Assembly (NCBI GenBank): GCA_013215385.1
Contig: JABSOY010000002.1
Coordinates: forward strand, 34,980 to 98,979
DNA length: 64,000 nucleotides
Reading direction: 5' to 3'
Source: Colwellia sp.
Lineage (GTDB): Bacteria > Pseudomonadota > Gammaproteobacteria > Enterobacterales > Alteromonadaceae
Part shown: in pieces, positions 9,065-18,953 of the stretch
Layout: each line of letters opens with the position of its first letter
Numbering within the stretch: position 1 is the stretch's first letter
Notes under the pieces: generated by a model
The model's input: the letters and a program-made list of their open reading frames with translations, nothing else
Database searches by the model: none
Told to the model about the DNA's origin: nothing
Made by a program: the position numbers and the translations under genes

Positions 9065-9994
9065 CTATCTGTTTTCGTTGCTTTTATATTTCATATGAAT
9101 ATAAATTGTCGAAGCAATCATCATCACAGTAAGCAATAAAGAACCTTCAAAGCCAAAGTCTCCGCCAGTAATAAGTGGGTTACCTGATACTTGTTGATTG
9201 ATGACACTTTCCATTTTAATGCCACTGACTTCAAAGCCTAATACCGGACCCTGAAAGAAGTTCCAGGTAAAGTGCATCGCAATAGGAAACCATAAATTAC
9301 GCTTATGAATGGTGTAAATACCTAGCATAAGACCCGCTATAAATAGATTCACTGTTGATATGAAAGAGGTACTGTCGTTGCCTAAGTGCATCACAGAGAA
9401 TAATAACGCTGAGACGATTAATGCCCAATATTTATTTATTGAAGCCATTAGGTTAGTTAATACATAACCGCGCACTAAAATTTCTTCATTAAAAGCGACA
9501 ATAGCAAAAAATGCGATGTAACTTAACCATTGTATAGCGCCAAAATCAGAGTCTATCACCGTAATAAAACCACTAAAATAAAGTGCGAAGAAACCTAGTG
9601 ATATTAACGCGACTCCCCAAACTAAGCCTTTTAATAAATCAGCTTTGTAGTTTGTTAATTCAAAGCCGAGTGACTTGAATGATTTTTTATCAATAAATTT
9701 CCGAAAAAGATAGAGAGCAAATAATGCACATAAAAACTGTGAAAGCATAAATGTCAGCATAGTATTTACACCGACAGCATTGAAAAGTTCGCTGGTAGGC
9801 ATCGTCAACATTTCTGGCGTAATTGCACCTGAAACAACGAATGGAATAACGCCGAAGCCAGAAAAAAGGCTAATGACGATGGCACCAATAATAGCGCGTA
9901 ACCAACCTTTTTTGATGGCCGGTTGTTTTGGGTTTTCGTTAGCTAAAATAGGCTCTACATTGGTTGGTGCGCTTAAAGTGCTCGTGTCCATCAT
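9065..9994 (-). CDS. CPBP-family intramembrane metalloprotease, second copy
   Basis: About 309 aa with seven or eight hydrophobic segments. CPBP motifs are FNEEILVRGYV (Glu170, Glu171), SVMHLGND and HFTWNFF. I put the start at ATG 9994 because AGGA lies five bases upstream; an ATG at 10045 would add 17 mostly polar residues without a ribosome site. It differs clearly from the protease at 6464-7267, so it is not a recent duplicate. It heads a two-gene unit with the 67-aa membrane protein. Substrate unknown. Confidence 0.88.
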   Translation of the reverse strand: MMDTSTLSAPTNVEPILANENPKQPAIKKGWLRAIIGAIVISLFSGFGVIPFVVSGAITPEMLTMPTSELFNAVGVNTMLTFMLSQFLCALFALYLFRKFIDKKSFKSLGFELTNYKADLLKGLVWGVALISLGFFALYFSGFITVIDSDFGAIQWLSYIAFFAIVAFNEEILVRGYVLTNLMASINKYWALIVSALLFSVMHLGNDSTSFISTVNLFIAGLMLGIYTIHKRNLWFPIAMHFTWNFFQGPVLGFEVSGIKMESVINQQVSGNPLITGGDFGFEGSLLLTVMMIASTIYIHMKYKSNENR

Positions 9995-10118
9995 ATTATT
10001 CCTGTGTCGTTCAATTTTATTAATCGATTTTGATGATGAAAGCATATCGCGTCAGAAAAAATAAAGGTCGACTAAGTGATGAGTGGTTAAAAAAAATGAT
10101 GAAAGGCGAAAATGCAGC

Positions 10119-10334
10119 TTAAAGCGAGGTGAAGTTGTCTTCTTTGGTTAAATTGAATTTTTTTATGCATGCTTGGCAAATACAAACTTTGTCTTTGTCT
10201 TCATCAGATACTTGTTGAATTAATGCTTTAGGGACTTTTTCTAACAAGCACCAACATCCTTGTAGGGAAGCAATTTCACAACGATTTTTTTGCTGGCAAA
10301 GAGGGCAATGGCTGACGTTAGGGTTTAAAGTCAT
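10119..10334 (-). CDS. Cysteine-rich CWC-type small protein
   Basis: About 71 aa. The cysteine pattern CPLCQQKNRC, then CWC in QGCWCLLEKVP, then CICQAC matches the small cysteine-rich CWC family (PF14375 type), of unknown role and probably metal binding. The ATG at 10334 places the first Cys pair close to the N-terminus as is usual in the family; an upstream ATG at 10376 would add 14 residues with no ribosome site. It is a single gene in the minus orientation. Confidence 0.75.
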   Translation of the reverse strand: MTLNPNVSHCPLCQQKNRCEIASLQGCWCLLEKVPKALIQQVSDEDKDKVCICQACIKKFNLTKEDNFTSL

Positions 10335-10522
10335 CTTTTTACTCTTTAATAATATGACGTAATTAGGTTTGTTCATTATACCAATAAATATTTAGCCTTA
10401 CTCTTTTATTCGCTCAGATGCTTTTGCTGTACCGGAATACCCTTACTCGGCTTAAAAGTATTGCTATCTTGTCCTGTTTAAAGGCAAACTAGAAGAATAA
10501 TCAAAACAAAAAGGACTTTTTT

Positions 10523-13513
10523 TTGCCAGTTTTCAATTGTTTATCTCGAATAAAAATACGCATTATTACAACTTTTTTATTGTTTTTTAGTGGTTTTATC
10601 CACGCTGAAAAATATAATGAGATTTATATCGAAGCCGCTCCAACTTGGGTCGAGTATCGTAATATTACATTGACGCAAGATATTCCGGTTGATGAAATAA
10701 CGGACGGTGTCTTCTATCAATTACTCGATTCACAAAGGAAAGTGTCTGCAACTGAGAAAGTTGCTTGGTATTCTCGATATATTGAAACAGTTGTAAATCA
10801 AGTTGGTGTTGATTATAGCTCACAAATAAACCTCGACTTCGACCCCTCTTACCAAAAACTCGCACTAAATACCCTATTCATTATTCGAAATGGTAAGCGC
10901 ATTGATAAATTGTTAAGTGCGAAAATCTCATTATTAAATCGCGAAACCGAATTAGAAAATCAAATTTATAATGGCTCTTTAACTCTTAATATTCTGCTTG
11001 ATGATATTCAAACGGGTGACACCATTGATTATAGTTTTACACGTTATGGGAACAACCCTGTTTATAAAGGAATTTTTGCTGACAGTCGTTCACTTAATTG
11101 GAGTGTGCCGGTAGGGGAGCAATTTGTTCGAGTACTTTGGGGTAAAAAGAATCCTTTATTCTTTAACACTCGTAATATCTCTCCAAAAATTAATGAGCGC
11201 AAGTTAGGAGAATTCACTGAATACCAAGTACATATGAATAATGCTGAAACATTATCAATTGCAAGTGAAGTTCCTGGTTGGTATGAACCATATGGCTTAA
11301 TATCGTTTAGCGAAAGTAAGGATTGGGGAGATGTCGTTATTTGGGCGGAAACGCTATATCAACCGAGTGAATTACACCATAGTATTATTGAGCTTGCCGA
11401 TAACATTAAGCAAAATAACACTAACCAAGCAGAACAAATTACAGCCGCACTAAAATATACACAAGACAACATACGTTATGTCGGCTTGGAGATGGGCGTT
11501 AATTCACATTTACCGACAGCTGCGCATGAAACATTAGCGTTAAAATATGGGGATTGTAAAGATAAAGCACTGTTGTTCATTAACCTTCTCAAGGCTCTTG
11601 GTATTGAGGCTTATCCTGCGCTCGTTGATACCGACGACACTAAATTATTGGCAGAAAAGTTACCAGCGGTAAATTTATTTAATCACGTGATAGTAACATT
11701 GCAATTTAACGGCGAGCGTATTTGGCTAGATCCAACCTTAAGTTACCAAGAAGGGCAGTTAGCGAACATTTTTCAGCCTGATTATGGTTTTGCTTTAGTC
11801 GTTAAATCGGGTGAAACAGCTTTAACTGCTATGAAAAATAACGGGCAAAATACTTATATCCATGTAGAAGAAAGCTACATTATTGCCGAGGGGCTAGAAC
11901 AAGCTGTTTCATATAGTGTCGTCAGTAAATACTTAGGTGACGAAGCACAAACGAAGCATGGTCAAATAGAGCGTGATGGTAAAAAGAAGCTTACGCAAGA
12001 CTATAAAGTCTTTTATCAAGGTACTTACCCTAAATTAACCTCAACCGCACCAATTGAAATTTTAACTGATCCGATATCCGGTGTTTTACAATTAACAGAA
12101 AGCTATTCTATTAATGAATTTTGGAAAAAAGGTGATGTCGATTACGAAAGTGATTTTTATCCTGCAAATATTAGGAATGCGGTATACAAACCTAAACAGC
12201 AGGCAAGGAAAGCACCGTTATGGTTCGACTTTCCCAATAATATTATCAATAAAACCACGGTTGTCTTTAAAGAAAAAAACTGGGAATTTGATAATGATAA
12301 TTTTGTGGAAGACAATGATTTCTTCTTTTTCAAACGTAATGTCGCTTTTGCTGATAATACATTAAGCCTAACGTATGAATACCGCTCTAAAACTGATCAT
12401 ATTCCCGCAGATAAAATTGATAATTACCTTACTGCAAGAGATTTGTTAATGAGCAAAGCTTATTATGGCATTATTAAGTTTGCTGAGCCGGCAGATAACA
12501 CCGCAGATAATGATGGCAGTGCTTTAGGAACTTGGATAGTAATTGTTATTTGTACTTATATTTTTGTTTTGCTTGTTCTTATTGTCAGCTGGCGAATAGA
12601 ATCGGGTAAGCGGACTGAGTTTTCTGAAAGTCACCTATTCCCTGTCTCAATGGTTAAGTTTTTAGTTTTGTCGTTATTTACTTTGGGGTTTTACAATACT
12701 TATTGGATGTATCGAAATTGGCAAGCTATTAAGAAAAATAAGCAAAGCGATATCATGCCAATAGCGCGTGGGATCTTTTCTATTTTTTGGTTTTATCCAC
12801 TATTTTCAGCATTAAAAAATGACAGTACGGATCGTTTCGAGAACAATAAAGTGATGCTTCCTGTTGTTGCCATTATTTTTGCTTTGGTTTATTTTGTATT
12901 TTCAATAGCTGGAAGCTATGTAGAATATGCTGCTTTGAGTTTGCTTACCTTATTATTACCATTACTCTTTATTCCTTTAGTGAAATATATTAACAATATT
13001 AATCATCATAATAGTGACGGTTATCGCTACAACTCTAAATGGAATATTCAGAGTATTGCGGCCATTGCATTATATCTTCCGTTGTTAGGCTTTACGATTG
13101 CTCAAGAGACCCCTTTCATACCTAGCGATTCAGTCGTTACACAGGATGATATTATGCAACATGACATGAAGTACCTATATCGACAGAACGTTTTATCGGC
13201 GAATGAAAAGATCCATTATTTTTACAGTGATGGATTTTTAAGTATTCGAGATGACGGAAATGGCTTTACTGAAAAGCAGGTTTTTTCATATTGGCAAGAC
13301 GATAATAATGGTTTCCAAGTCGAAAAAGCGACATTTAATGACATCAAAGATATACAGGTAAAGTATGCGGATAAAAAAGATGCAAACACCATAATTACCA
13401 TTATTCGATTTGATGATACTAGCTTTAAGCTCTTTGTTGCATCGGTAAAAGAAAGGGATAAATTATTCGTTGATAAATTAAAATCATTTTGGAAATTAAT
13501 AAAGATTAGCTAG
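10523..13513 (+). CDS. DUF3857/transglutaminase-like exported membrane protein
   Basis: 996 aa. The start is a TTG at 10523, seven bases after AAGGA. A signal peptide (ITTFLLFFSGFIHA, to about residue 28) is followed by a DUF3857-type beta domain, then a transglutaminase-like core with Cys in LKYGDCKDKALLFINLLKALG, His in NLFNHVIVTL and Asp in IWLDPTLSY, i.e. a complete Cys-His-Asp set. After a second beta domain come several membrane helices, one with TLGFYNTYWMYRNWQAIK, which resembles DUF4234-like membrane segments, and a C-terminal soluble tail. The enzyme part would face the periplasm. Function is not established; related proteins often lie alone or in pairs in marine gammaproteobacteria. 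The membrane extension is longer than in most DUF3857 proteins I know. Confidence 0.85.
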   Translation: MPVFNCLSRIKIRIITTFLLFFSGFIHAEKYNEIYIEAAPTWVEYRNITLTQDIPVDEITDGVFYQLLDSQRKVSATEKVAWYSRYIETVVNQVGVDYSSQINLDFDPSYQKLALNTLFIIRNGKRIDKLLSAKISLLNRETELENQIYNGSLTLNILLDDIQTGDTIDYSFTRYGNNPVYKGIFADSRSLNWSVPVGEQFVRVLWGKKNPLFFNTRNISPKINERKLGEFTEYQVHMNNAETLSIASEVPGWYEPYGLISFSESKDWGDVVIWAETLYQPSELHHSIIELADNIKQNNTNQAEQITAALKYTQDNIRYVGLEMGVNSHLPTAAHETLALKYGDCKDKALLFINLLKALGIEAYPALVDTDDTKLLAEKLPAVNLFNHVIVTLQFNGERIWLDPTLSYQEGQLANIFQPDYGFALVVKSGETALTAMKNNGQNTYIHVEESYIIAEGLEQAVSYSVVSKYLGDEAQTKHGQIERDGKKKLTQDYKVFYQGTYPKLTSTAPIEILTDPISGVLQLTESYSINEFWKKGDVDYESDFYPANIRNAVYKPKQQARKAPLWFDFPNNIINKTTVVFKEKNWEFDNDNFVEDNDFFFFKRNVAFADNTLSLTYEYRSKTDHIPADKIDNYLTARDLLMSKAYYGIIKFAEPADNTADNDGSALGTWIVIVICTYIFVLLVLIVSWRIESGKRTEFSESHLFPVSMVKFLVLSLFTLGFYNTYWMYRNWQAIKKNKQSDIMPIARGIFSIFWFYPLFSALKNDSTDRFENNKVMLPVVAIIFALVYFVFSIAGSYVEYAALSLLTLLLPLLFIPLVKYINNINHHNSDGYRYNSKWNIQSIAAIALYLPLLGFTIAQETPFIPSDSVVTQDDIMQHDMKYLYRQNVLSANEKIHYFYSDGFLSIRDDGNGFTEKQVFSYWQDDNNGFQVEKATFNDIKDIQVKYADKKDANTIITIIRFDDTSFKLFVASVKERDKLFVDKLKSFWKLIKIS

Positions 13514-13522
13514 ATCCTTTTG

Positions 13523-13572
13523 CCCGTATCCTTTAGTTGCAGACTGCTTGGAGAATACGGGTTTACTTTTTT
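13523..13572 (+). terminator. Terminator between convergent genes
   Basis: Arms 13523-13529 (CCCGTAT) and 13555-13561 (ATACGGG) enclose a smaller GCAG-a-CTGC hairpin and are followed by TTTACTTTTTT. It lies just after the stop of the DUF3857 gene and can terminate it. Confidence 0.6.
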
Positions 13573-13596
13573 CTTACTAATCTGACCATTCTACCG

Positions 13597-14355
13597 TTAG
13601 AGGTTAGAGTGTTGAATGCCATATTTACGGTGAATTTGTTTTATGTCACCAGATTTAACTAAGACAGCCATGCGATGGTTAAAGTACTTTATCATTTTAT
13701 TGATGCGCGCCTTTTTTGTGGTGACAGGTGTAAAGGCTAAAAATATTTCAGCTTTAGATACGCATCCTGCATTTCGTATTTTGTGATATATATTTTCATT
13801 GTTAAGTTCGTAGAGCGTTGTGTTATTGGTAAATATAAAAGCATCGATTCGTTTTTTTAATACCTTGTTTACATTTTGAGCTAGAAAACGCTCATGATAA
13901 GGCTGGTATTGAAATTGTTCAGGATGCTTTTGAATGTAAGCATTTAGCTCTTCGATGGAAGTGTCGATAGCAATACCTATTTGCATGCCCTGCAAACTCT
14001 GCTCATTTTTGTACTGCCAGGTATTGTTTGCATCGGTAAAAAAGCACATTTGTTGGAAACCAACTGGGAAGTTTGGGAAAACTAAATGTGGCGCTTCTTT
14101 TTTCGCAGGGGCAAGTAAAGCATCATACTTTCCATCTGAAACGTATTTTATGGCGCGAGTCCAGGGAAAAATATCAATCTCTACCGTGTATTCGCTATTT
14201 TGAAAGATTTTTTTTATTAGGTCTACGGTGTAGCCAGGATTCTCTTCATCAGTGCAAATTTGTGGGCACCAATCAATTGCCGCTACTTTAATCGTTTCAG
14301 CTTGTATAGTTTGGATATGAAGCAACAAAAAAAGCAATATTTTAATTATTTTCAT
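13597..14355 (-). CDS. Periplasmic solute-binding protein, family 3 type
   Basis: 252 aa. A clear signal peptide (MKIIKILLFLLLHIQTIQA) precedes a bacterial extracellular solute-binding domain: TIKVAAIDWCPQICTDEENPGYTVDLIKKIF, PWTRAIKYVSDGKYDALLAP and the typical C-terminal DIKQIHRKYGI. These proteins bind amino acids or similar small molecules in the periplasm; many in this lineage are encoded alone and act as receptors for signalling proteins rather than as transporter subunits. No permease gene is adjacent, which fits that. Ligand is unknown. Confidence 0.88.
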   Translation of the reverse strand: MKIIKILLFLLLHIQTIQAETIKVAAIDWCPQICTDEENPGYTVDLIKKIFQNSEYTVEIDIFPWTRAIKYVSDGKYDALLAPAKKEAPHLVFPNFPVGFQQMCFFTDANNTWQYKNEQSLQGMQIGIAIDTSIEELNAYIQKHPEQFQYQPYHERFLAQNVNKVLKKRIDAFIFTNNTTLYELNNENIYHKIRNAGCVSKAEIFLAFTPVTTKKARINKMIKYFNHRMAVLVKSGDIKQIHRKYGIQHSNL

Positions 14356-14543
14356 ATAGTTAATGCTATATATACTCTTTTGTTATTCGTTTGGTAAATT
14401 ATAATATACATATTTTCTCGGCAAAAATGAAGCGAGATGAATATTTAATCGAACTTAGCAATTTGAACGTAAAAGAGTGAGAACGCCATAGTAGTCACTG
14501 TATATTGAACATTGCATTATGGATAATTAAGCCTCTCACGCTC

Positions 14544-14584
14544 AATTTCCATTATCTTAAGCTATGCCTGAGGTAATGGAAATT
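14544..14584 (-). terminator. Long hairpin downstream of the first MacB-like operon
   Basis: A perfect 11-bp inverted repeat (14544-14554 and 14574-14584) continues inward with G-U pairs and one mismatch to a three-base loop, giving an almost continuous ~19-bp stem. It begins 10 bases after the minus-strand stop of the permease gene. No T-run follows, so it may stabilise the mRNA end rather than terminate by itself. Confidence 0.5.
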
Positions 14585-14593
14585 CTATAAAAA

Positions 14594-16975
14594 TTAGTCT
14601 TGATATCGTACTAAATCAGAAATTGGTACTGATATAACTTCACGAAAGGCTAGTAATATCAAGAACCCCATTATTACTGTCAGGGTAATGATTGATATTA
14701 TTAAATAACTCACCGTATGCCACGTCAGGTGAAACCATTCTTGGCTCAGAGATAGTAACCAGAATAAAACCAGGCTTGTTAGTGCAGCAAAATAAGGCGG
14801 ACTAAATTGAACCAAAGATTGGTGCAATATTTTATGATCTGGGGCTCCTACTGCAAGTAAAGTCCCCAATTTCAAATATTGCTTTTTCAACGTGGCCTGA
14901 ATCTGATAATACAAAGTAAAAATAGCTGACAACATCAAAATAGCCAATAACGTTAAACTCATCAGAATGAACCAAATTCGTTGCAGATCAAGTTGTGCAA
15001 CTTGCGTTTGCAAGCTTCCCCTTTCTTTCAGCTCAATATCTGGCAAGGCAATCGTTTTTAGAGCCTCGATATTGTTCAGTAATAGATAACCATTAAGTAA
15101 TAAATCATTGTTATACAAGGTGTATATTACAGGGGTATCTGAATTTTGTTGACCGTAGTGGGGTAGGTTTGCCACAACAGCAGCAACCTGCTTAGTGCTA
15201 CTATTGGTTTCGCCTATTATTAGTGATTGATCTAACACACTTTGCGCTGATTTATTTCCGGACAGCAACTTTAATGCGGCCTGGTTTATGATCACATTTT
15301 GTTGATTCAACTCGCCGGCAGCTAAGAAGTTGGGCTGGAGAAGCTTAAAATAATTGGCAGAAACAGACATTCTTAAAATGCGCACACTGCTATTAATATC
15401 CTGGCCTGCCCAGTGTACTAAGTCACGCGCTGCGTCAGGATCAACAAATCGACTTCCTGTAAACGCAACCTCTTGTCCTAACTGCTGCTGTAGTGTTATC
15501 ACTAATGTATTTGACAACGTATGCCCTGATACCTGTCTGACATTATATTCCACTAGGTGATGAGCAAAGCCATCGAGCGTTTTTTGTTGCCATTGTGCGG
15601 AGATAAAATAACATGATAAGAAAACTGTAATTCCTGCAATGATTAATTGCACAAAATTTATGATAACGCGACTACGCTGTTGCTGTAGATCTTCTCCACC
15701 TCCTGTTTGGCGTGAAAAAAGATTATCTTTTAGTCCATGGTACATAGGGATAATATTGGCGGCTAAAATACTTATAAGAATAATAAGCATACTTAATATT
15801 AATACTGGGCCGCTTGGTGATGGTAAAGGTCCTCCTAAGAAAGAAATAAGCGCAGCGTGGTCAGCAAAAAAAACATAAAGTGTACTGATTAACCCAGTTG
15901 TTAGCCCCATTACGACAAGTAATAACGGAACAGACTCTATTAGGAATTGCTGTAATAATTGATAAGTTTGGGCGCCGGAAGTTAATCTCACTATAATTTC
16001 TTGCCGACGTTCGATGAGCTGATTACTCGCAAACGAAGCTAGGTTGATAATTGCGAGTGCGCCAAAAAACATTACCAATGTAGTCAACAGCCACCACTGA
16101 CTTTGTAGCTTCTGTTTTACTTGTGGTGCAAACTGCATACCTGGCACAAGCCAGTAGTCCAGACCTGCGCCTAACATGGTGAAATCTACAGCATTATCAG
16201 CAGGTTTATCTAGCGCTTGGTAATCTGACATAATGCGTGGCAAGGGAATATCTGCAGCTATAATAGCTATCCCATAACGGATTTCCATTTTTTTTAAGAT
16301 CGTCTGCTTCGCTTGACGTAATAGCTGCTCTTTAGTGTCAAAATCCATATTTTCGGGAAACTGAATATTGATTGGTAAAAGCTTGGTTATAAACTCTGCA
16401 GAAAGCCAGATATCAACAGAGCTACTACCAATATAATTCATTGATTCTGGTAAAATACCCGCTACGGTAAAAGCGGTACGCTCTGAGCCAAGATATATAT
16501 TCTGACCTCGGATATTTTGTCGTTTAAACTGCTGCTCCCAAAATTCATGACTCAGCCAGACTAATCGTTTTTCGCCAGCTTCGCTGATTTTTGCTGTGAT
16601 ATCTTGAGCCAATAATGCTCCCATACCATGACTGAACAAGGCAGCTTGCACTTTATTTTTATTATCACTCTGTTCAGTCTGTAAAGTAGTCGGCATTAGG
16701 CTCATAGACTCAACTTGCTTAACGCCAGATACTTGCGCTAACAACTCTACATCTTGTTGAGATACAGGAGAAAAACCGCCTTCAGCAGTAGTTTTACCTA
16801 ATGTTATTAACCTAACGTTTTGTTCGGCCCATACTGGGCGATCCCGTAATACATAATCACCAATCGCTAGGCATAGTGTTATAAACGTAAGAAAAAAACT
16901 GAAACACAATACGAGGATGATAAATTGCTGTGGTTTTTGCCGTAACTTTCGCAGGCTATAAGTTAGTAACATCAA
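14594..16975 (-). CDS. MacB/FtsX-type ABC transporter permease (system 1)
   Basis: 793 aa. One N-terminal helix, a periplasmic MacB-like core, three helices (around residues 285-420), then a second helix, periplasmic domain and three C-terminal helices: the tandem FtsX layout of long MacB-like permeases without a fused ATPase. It is the third gene of a unit with an adaptor (17708-18901) and an ATPase (16983-17696), with a gap of 7 bases to the ATPase. Such tripartite systems with TolC move substrates already in the periplasm out of the cell, driven by mechanotransmission. The locus upstream encodes Sec-type small peptides, so these are plausible cargo. Confidence 0.88.
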   Translation of the reverse strand: MMLLTYSLRKLRQKPQQFIILVLCFSFFLTFITLCLAIGDYVLRDRPVWAEQNVRLITLGKTTAEGGFSPVSQQDVELLAQVSGVKQVESMSLMPTTLQTEQSDNKNKVQAALFSHGMGALLAQDITAKISEAGEKRLVWLSHEFWEQQFKRQNIRGQNIYLGSERTAFTVAGILPESMNYIGSSSVDIWLSAEFITKLLPINIQFPENMDFDTKEQLLRQAKQTILKKMEIRYGIAIIAADIPLPRIMSDYQALDKPADNAVDFTMLGAGLDYWLVPGMQFAPQVKQKLQSQWWLLTTLVMFFGALAIINLASFASNQLIERRQEIIVRLTSGAQTYQLLQQFLIESVPLLLVVMGLTTGLISTLYVFFADHAALISFLGGPLPSPSGPVLILSMLIILISILAANIIPMYHGLKDNLFSRQTGGGEDLQQQRSRVIINFVQLIIAGITVFLSCYFISAQWQQKTLDGFAHHLVEYNVRQVSGHTLSNTLVITLQQQLGQEVAFTGSRFVDPDAARDLVHWAGQDINSSVRILRMSVSANYFKLLQPNFLAAGELNQQNVIINQAALKLLSGNKSAQSVLDQSLIIGETNSSTKQVAAVVANLPHYGQQNSDTPVIYTLYNNDLLLNGYLLLNNIEALKTIALPDIELKERGSLQTQVAQLDLQRIWFILMSLTLLAILMLSAIFTLYYQIQATLKKQYLKLGTLLAVGAPDHKILHQSLVQFSPPYFAALTSLVLFWLLSLSQEWFHLTWHTVSYLIISIITLTVIMGFLILLAFREVISVPISDLVRYQD

Positions 16976-16982
16976 TGTCTCC

Positions 16983-17696
16983 TTAGGCCGACTTTTGCTG
17001 TGCTATCGACCCAAGTTTTTGTATCATCCCATCAAACAAATGGATCTGACGTGGACAGGCTTCGGCTAGCTCCGAGGAATGGGTCACCATGACTATAGTT
17101 TTCCCTTCACTATTCAGTTTTTTTAACAGTGAAAATACCATCTGTGCATTTTCACTGTCGAGGTTTCCGGTTGGTTCGTCGGCCAGAATAAGATCTGGTT
17201 TAGTGACAATGGCACGGGCAATAGCTACCCGTTGCTGCTGGCCACCAGAAAGTTGAGCAGGAAACTGGTGTGTTTTGTCTGATAATCCTACCGTAGCTAG
17301 TGCTTCTTTGGCTTGTTGTTGTCTATGTTTTGCCGGTACTCCTGGATGGTACAACAAAGGCACCATCACATTTTCTAAAGCAGTCATATCGGCAATTAGG
17401 TTAAAATTTTGAAATATCCAGCCCAAATGCTGATTGCGTAAAATAGCCAATTGGTAACGATTTAGATCGGTCACATCCTGACCGCAAAGTAAATAACGCC
17501 CTTCCTGATAGCTATCAAGTAGTCCAATCAAAGACAATAGTGTTGATTTACCTGAACCTGACGAGCCAGTAATCGAAACCATATCACCGCGAAAAATGTC
17601 AAGACTAATGCGTTTTAGAACTTGTTGTTTAACAGTACTGTTGCCAAAATATTTTCCTAGCCCTTCCAACTGAATCAAGAGTTCATTAGTTGCCAT
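16983..17696 (-). CDS. MacB/LolD-type ABC transporter ATP-binding protein (system 1)
   Basis: 237 aa, standard length. Walker A is GSSGSGKST, the signature is [15 protein letters not shown], Walker B is [13 protein letters not shown], followed by the switch His in VMVTHSSE. The GNLDS D-loop and overall pattern are those of the LolD/MacB/FtsE group. It powers the FtsX-type permease immediately downstream and follows the adaptor gene by 11 bases. Confidence 0.95.
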   Translation of the reverse strand: MATNELLIQLEGLGKYFGNSTVKQQVLKRISLDIFRGDMVSITGSSGSGKSTLLSLIGLLDSYQEGRYLLCGQDVTDLNRYQLAILRNQHLGWIFQNFNLIADMTALENVMVPLLYHPGVPAKHRQQQAKEALATVGLSDKTHQFPAQLSGGQQQRVAIARAIVTKPDLILADEPTGNLDSENAQMVFSLLKKLNSEGKTIVMVTHSSELAEACPRQIHLFDGMIQKLGSIAQQKSA

Positions 17697-17707
17697 AATA
17701 TTTCCTG

Positions 17708-18901
17708 TTATAAATTTTTTAATGCAATAGTATCGCCAACGGTGAGGCCACTGATAATTTCTATGTGATCTTTTGTAATATCCCCGAGTTGGATTATTCG
17801 TTCTTTAAACTCACCATTTTGTTTTGTTTGTCGCCATACTGTGGTCTCAGTATGGGCACGGGTAATATAGTCGGGTTTACTCACCATAAGAGCCGGCTTA
17901 TCTATGACCGCTATTTGTCCTGTCACTTCAATATTCAGTCGGGCAGTACTGGGTAATTCAGCAAGTTCTATTAATACGTGCACTTGGTTATCTACCACAT
18001 TAGGTTCGATATGGCTGATAGTACCTGTAGCCATTTCGCCCTTTATATTTAGCTCAACCGACTGGCCTACATTAAGCAGAACAGCATAACTAGCCATTAC
18101 CTTGCCTTCAGCATAAAGATTGTCATCTTGTGCTATGCTACCTAAGCTTTGCCCTGCGTTTAACCATTGGCCAATCTTGATGTTTTTATCTAAACTTTGA
18201 ATAATACCGTTCATGCCGGCTTTGATCTCTAGCCCATCTTGGTTACTGGTAGCAATGCGTAATTTGGCTTCTGCTTGTTTCAACTTTGCCATAATCACAT
18301 CTTCTCTAGCTTGTCTTAGCTCAGTAAAGTCCAGTAATTCTTCTTTGGCCATTTGCCATTCCAACTGTGCTTGTTGGCTGGATATTTCGGCCTGTAGCAA
18401 ATCAATCGTTGAGATAATATGTTTTTCTGCAAGTTGTTTATTAGCGGCCAACTCGGCTTTCGCAAGAGCCAGCTTTGATTTGGTTAAGGCTTGTTGATTA
18501 GTCAGTCTCCTTTGTTGACGAACAAGTTCGCTTTTTAATTCTTTGACATTAGCTGCAGCTGACATCAGGTCGAGTGTTGCGCTAATCAGTGCCTGTTCAA
18601 TTTTAACATTGTTCAACCGGAAAATTGGACTCTGTGATAATACCCTATCGCCAGGGCGTACCAGTTTCTCGGCTACGGTTCCATCAACACGGGGAATGAT
18701 GCTCTGCTCGTTTTTTGCCTTTAATAGACCGAATATAGGTATTGTTCGTAGCATTTTTCCGTGAATAACCTTGTCTGTAAGGATTGGAGTTGCTGATTTA
18801 GAGGGAAACCAGAGTAATAAAGCTCCTATTACCACAAGAGTAATAAATAAAAGTAGCGATTTAATGGGTAAACGATGAGTTTTCTTCTGGGGTATTTGCA
18901 T
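17708..18901 (-). CDS. HlyD/MacA-type periplasmic adaptor protein (system 1)
   Basis: 397 aa. One N-terminal membrane helix (LLLFITLVVIGALLLWFP) anchors a periplasmic protein with a split lipoyl-like motif (VAEKLVRPGDRVLS and IKAGMNGIIQSLDKNIKIGQWL), a long coiled-coil hairpin (about residues 105-215) and a beta-barrel domain. It should link the permease to a TolC-type channel. It is the first gene of the adaptor-ATPase-permease unit and follows the second (decayed) copy of the peptide unit by about 50 bases including a hairpin. Confidence 0.9.
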   Translation of the reverse strand: MQIPQKKTHRLPIKSLLLFITLVVIGALLLWFPSKSATPILTDKVIHGKMLRTIPIFGLLKAKNEQSIIPRVDGTVAEKLVRPGDRVLSQSPIFRLNNVKIEQALISATLDLMSAAANVKELKSELVRQQRRLTNQQALTKSKLALAKAELAANKQLAEKHIISTIDLLQAEISSQQAQLEWQMAKEELLDFTELRQAREDVIMAKLKQAEAKLRIATSNQDGLEIKAGMNGIIQSLDKNIKIGQWLNAGQSLGSIAQDDNLYAEGKVMASYAVLLNVGQSVELNIKGEMATGTISHIEPNVVDNQVHVLIELAELPSTARLNIEVTGQIAVIDKPALMVSKPDYITRAHTETTVWRQTKQNGEFKERIIQLGDITKDHIEIISGLTVGDTIALKNL

Positions 18902-18917
18902 ATTACTTCTTCAAAAG

Positions 18918-18939
18918 GCGGCATAGCTATCTATGCCGC
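18918..18939 (-). terminator. Repeated hairpin CGGCATAG-N4-CTATGCCG, copy 2
   Basis: A perfect 9-bp stem with a 4-base loop (arms 18918-18926 and 18931-18939) between the decayed peptide gene and the adaptor gene. The same stem core occurs after the intact peptide gene at 19709-19730. On the minus strand it is followed by CCTTTT, so it may act as a weak terminator that reduces expression of the exporter relative to the peptide, or as an mRNA-stabilising element. Confidence 0.55.
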
Positions 18940-18953
18940 TAAAATATAACTAT

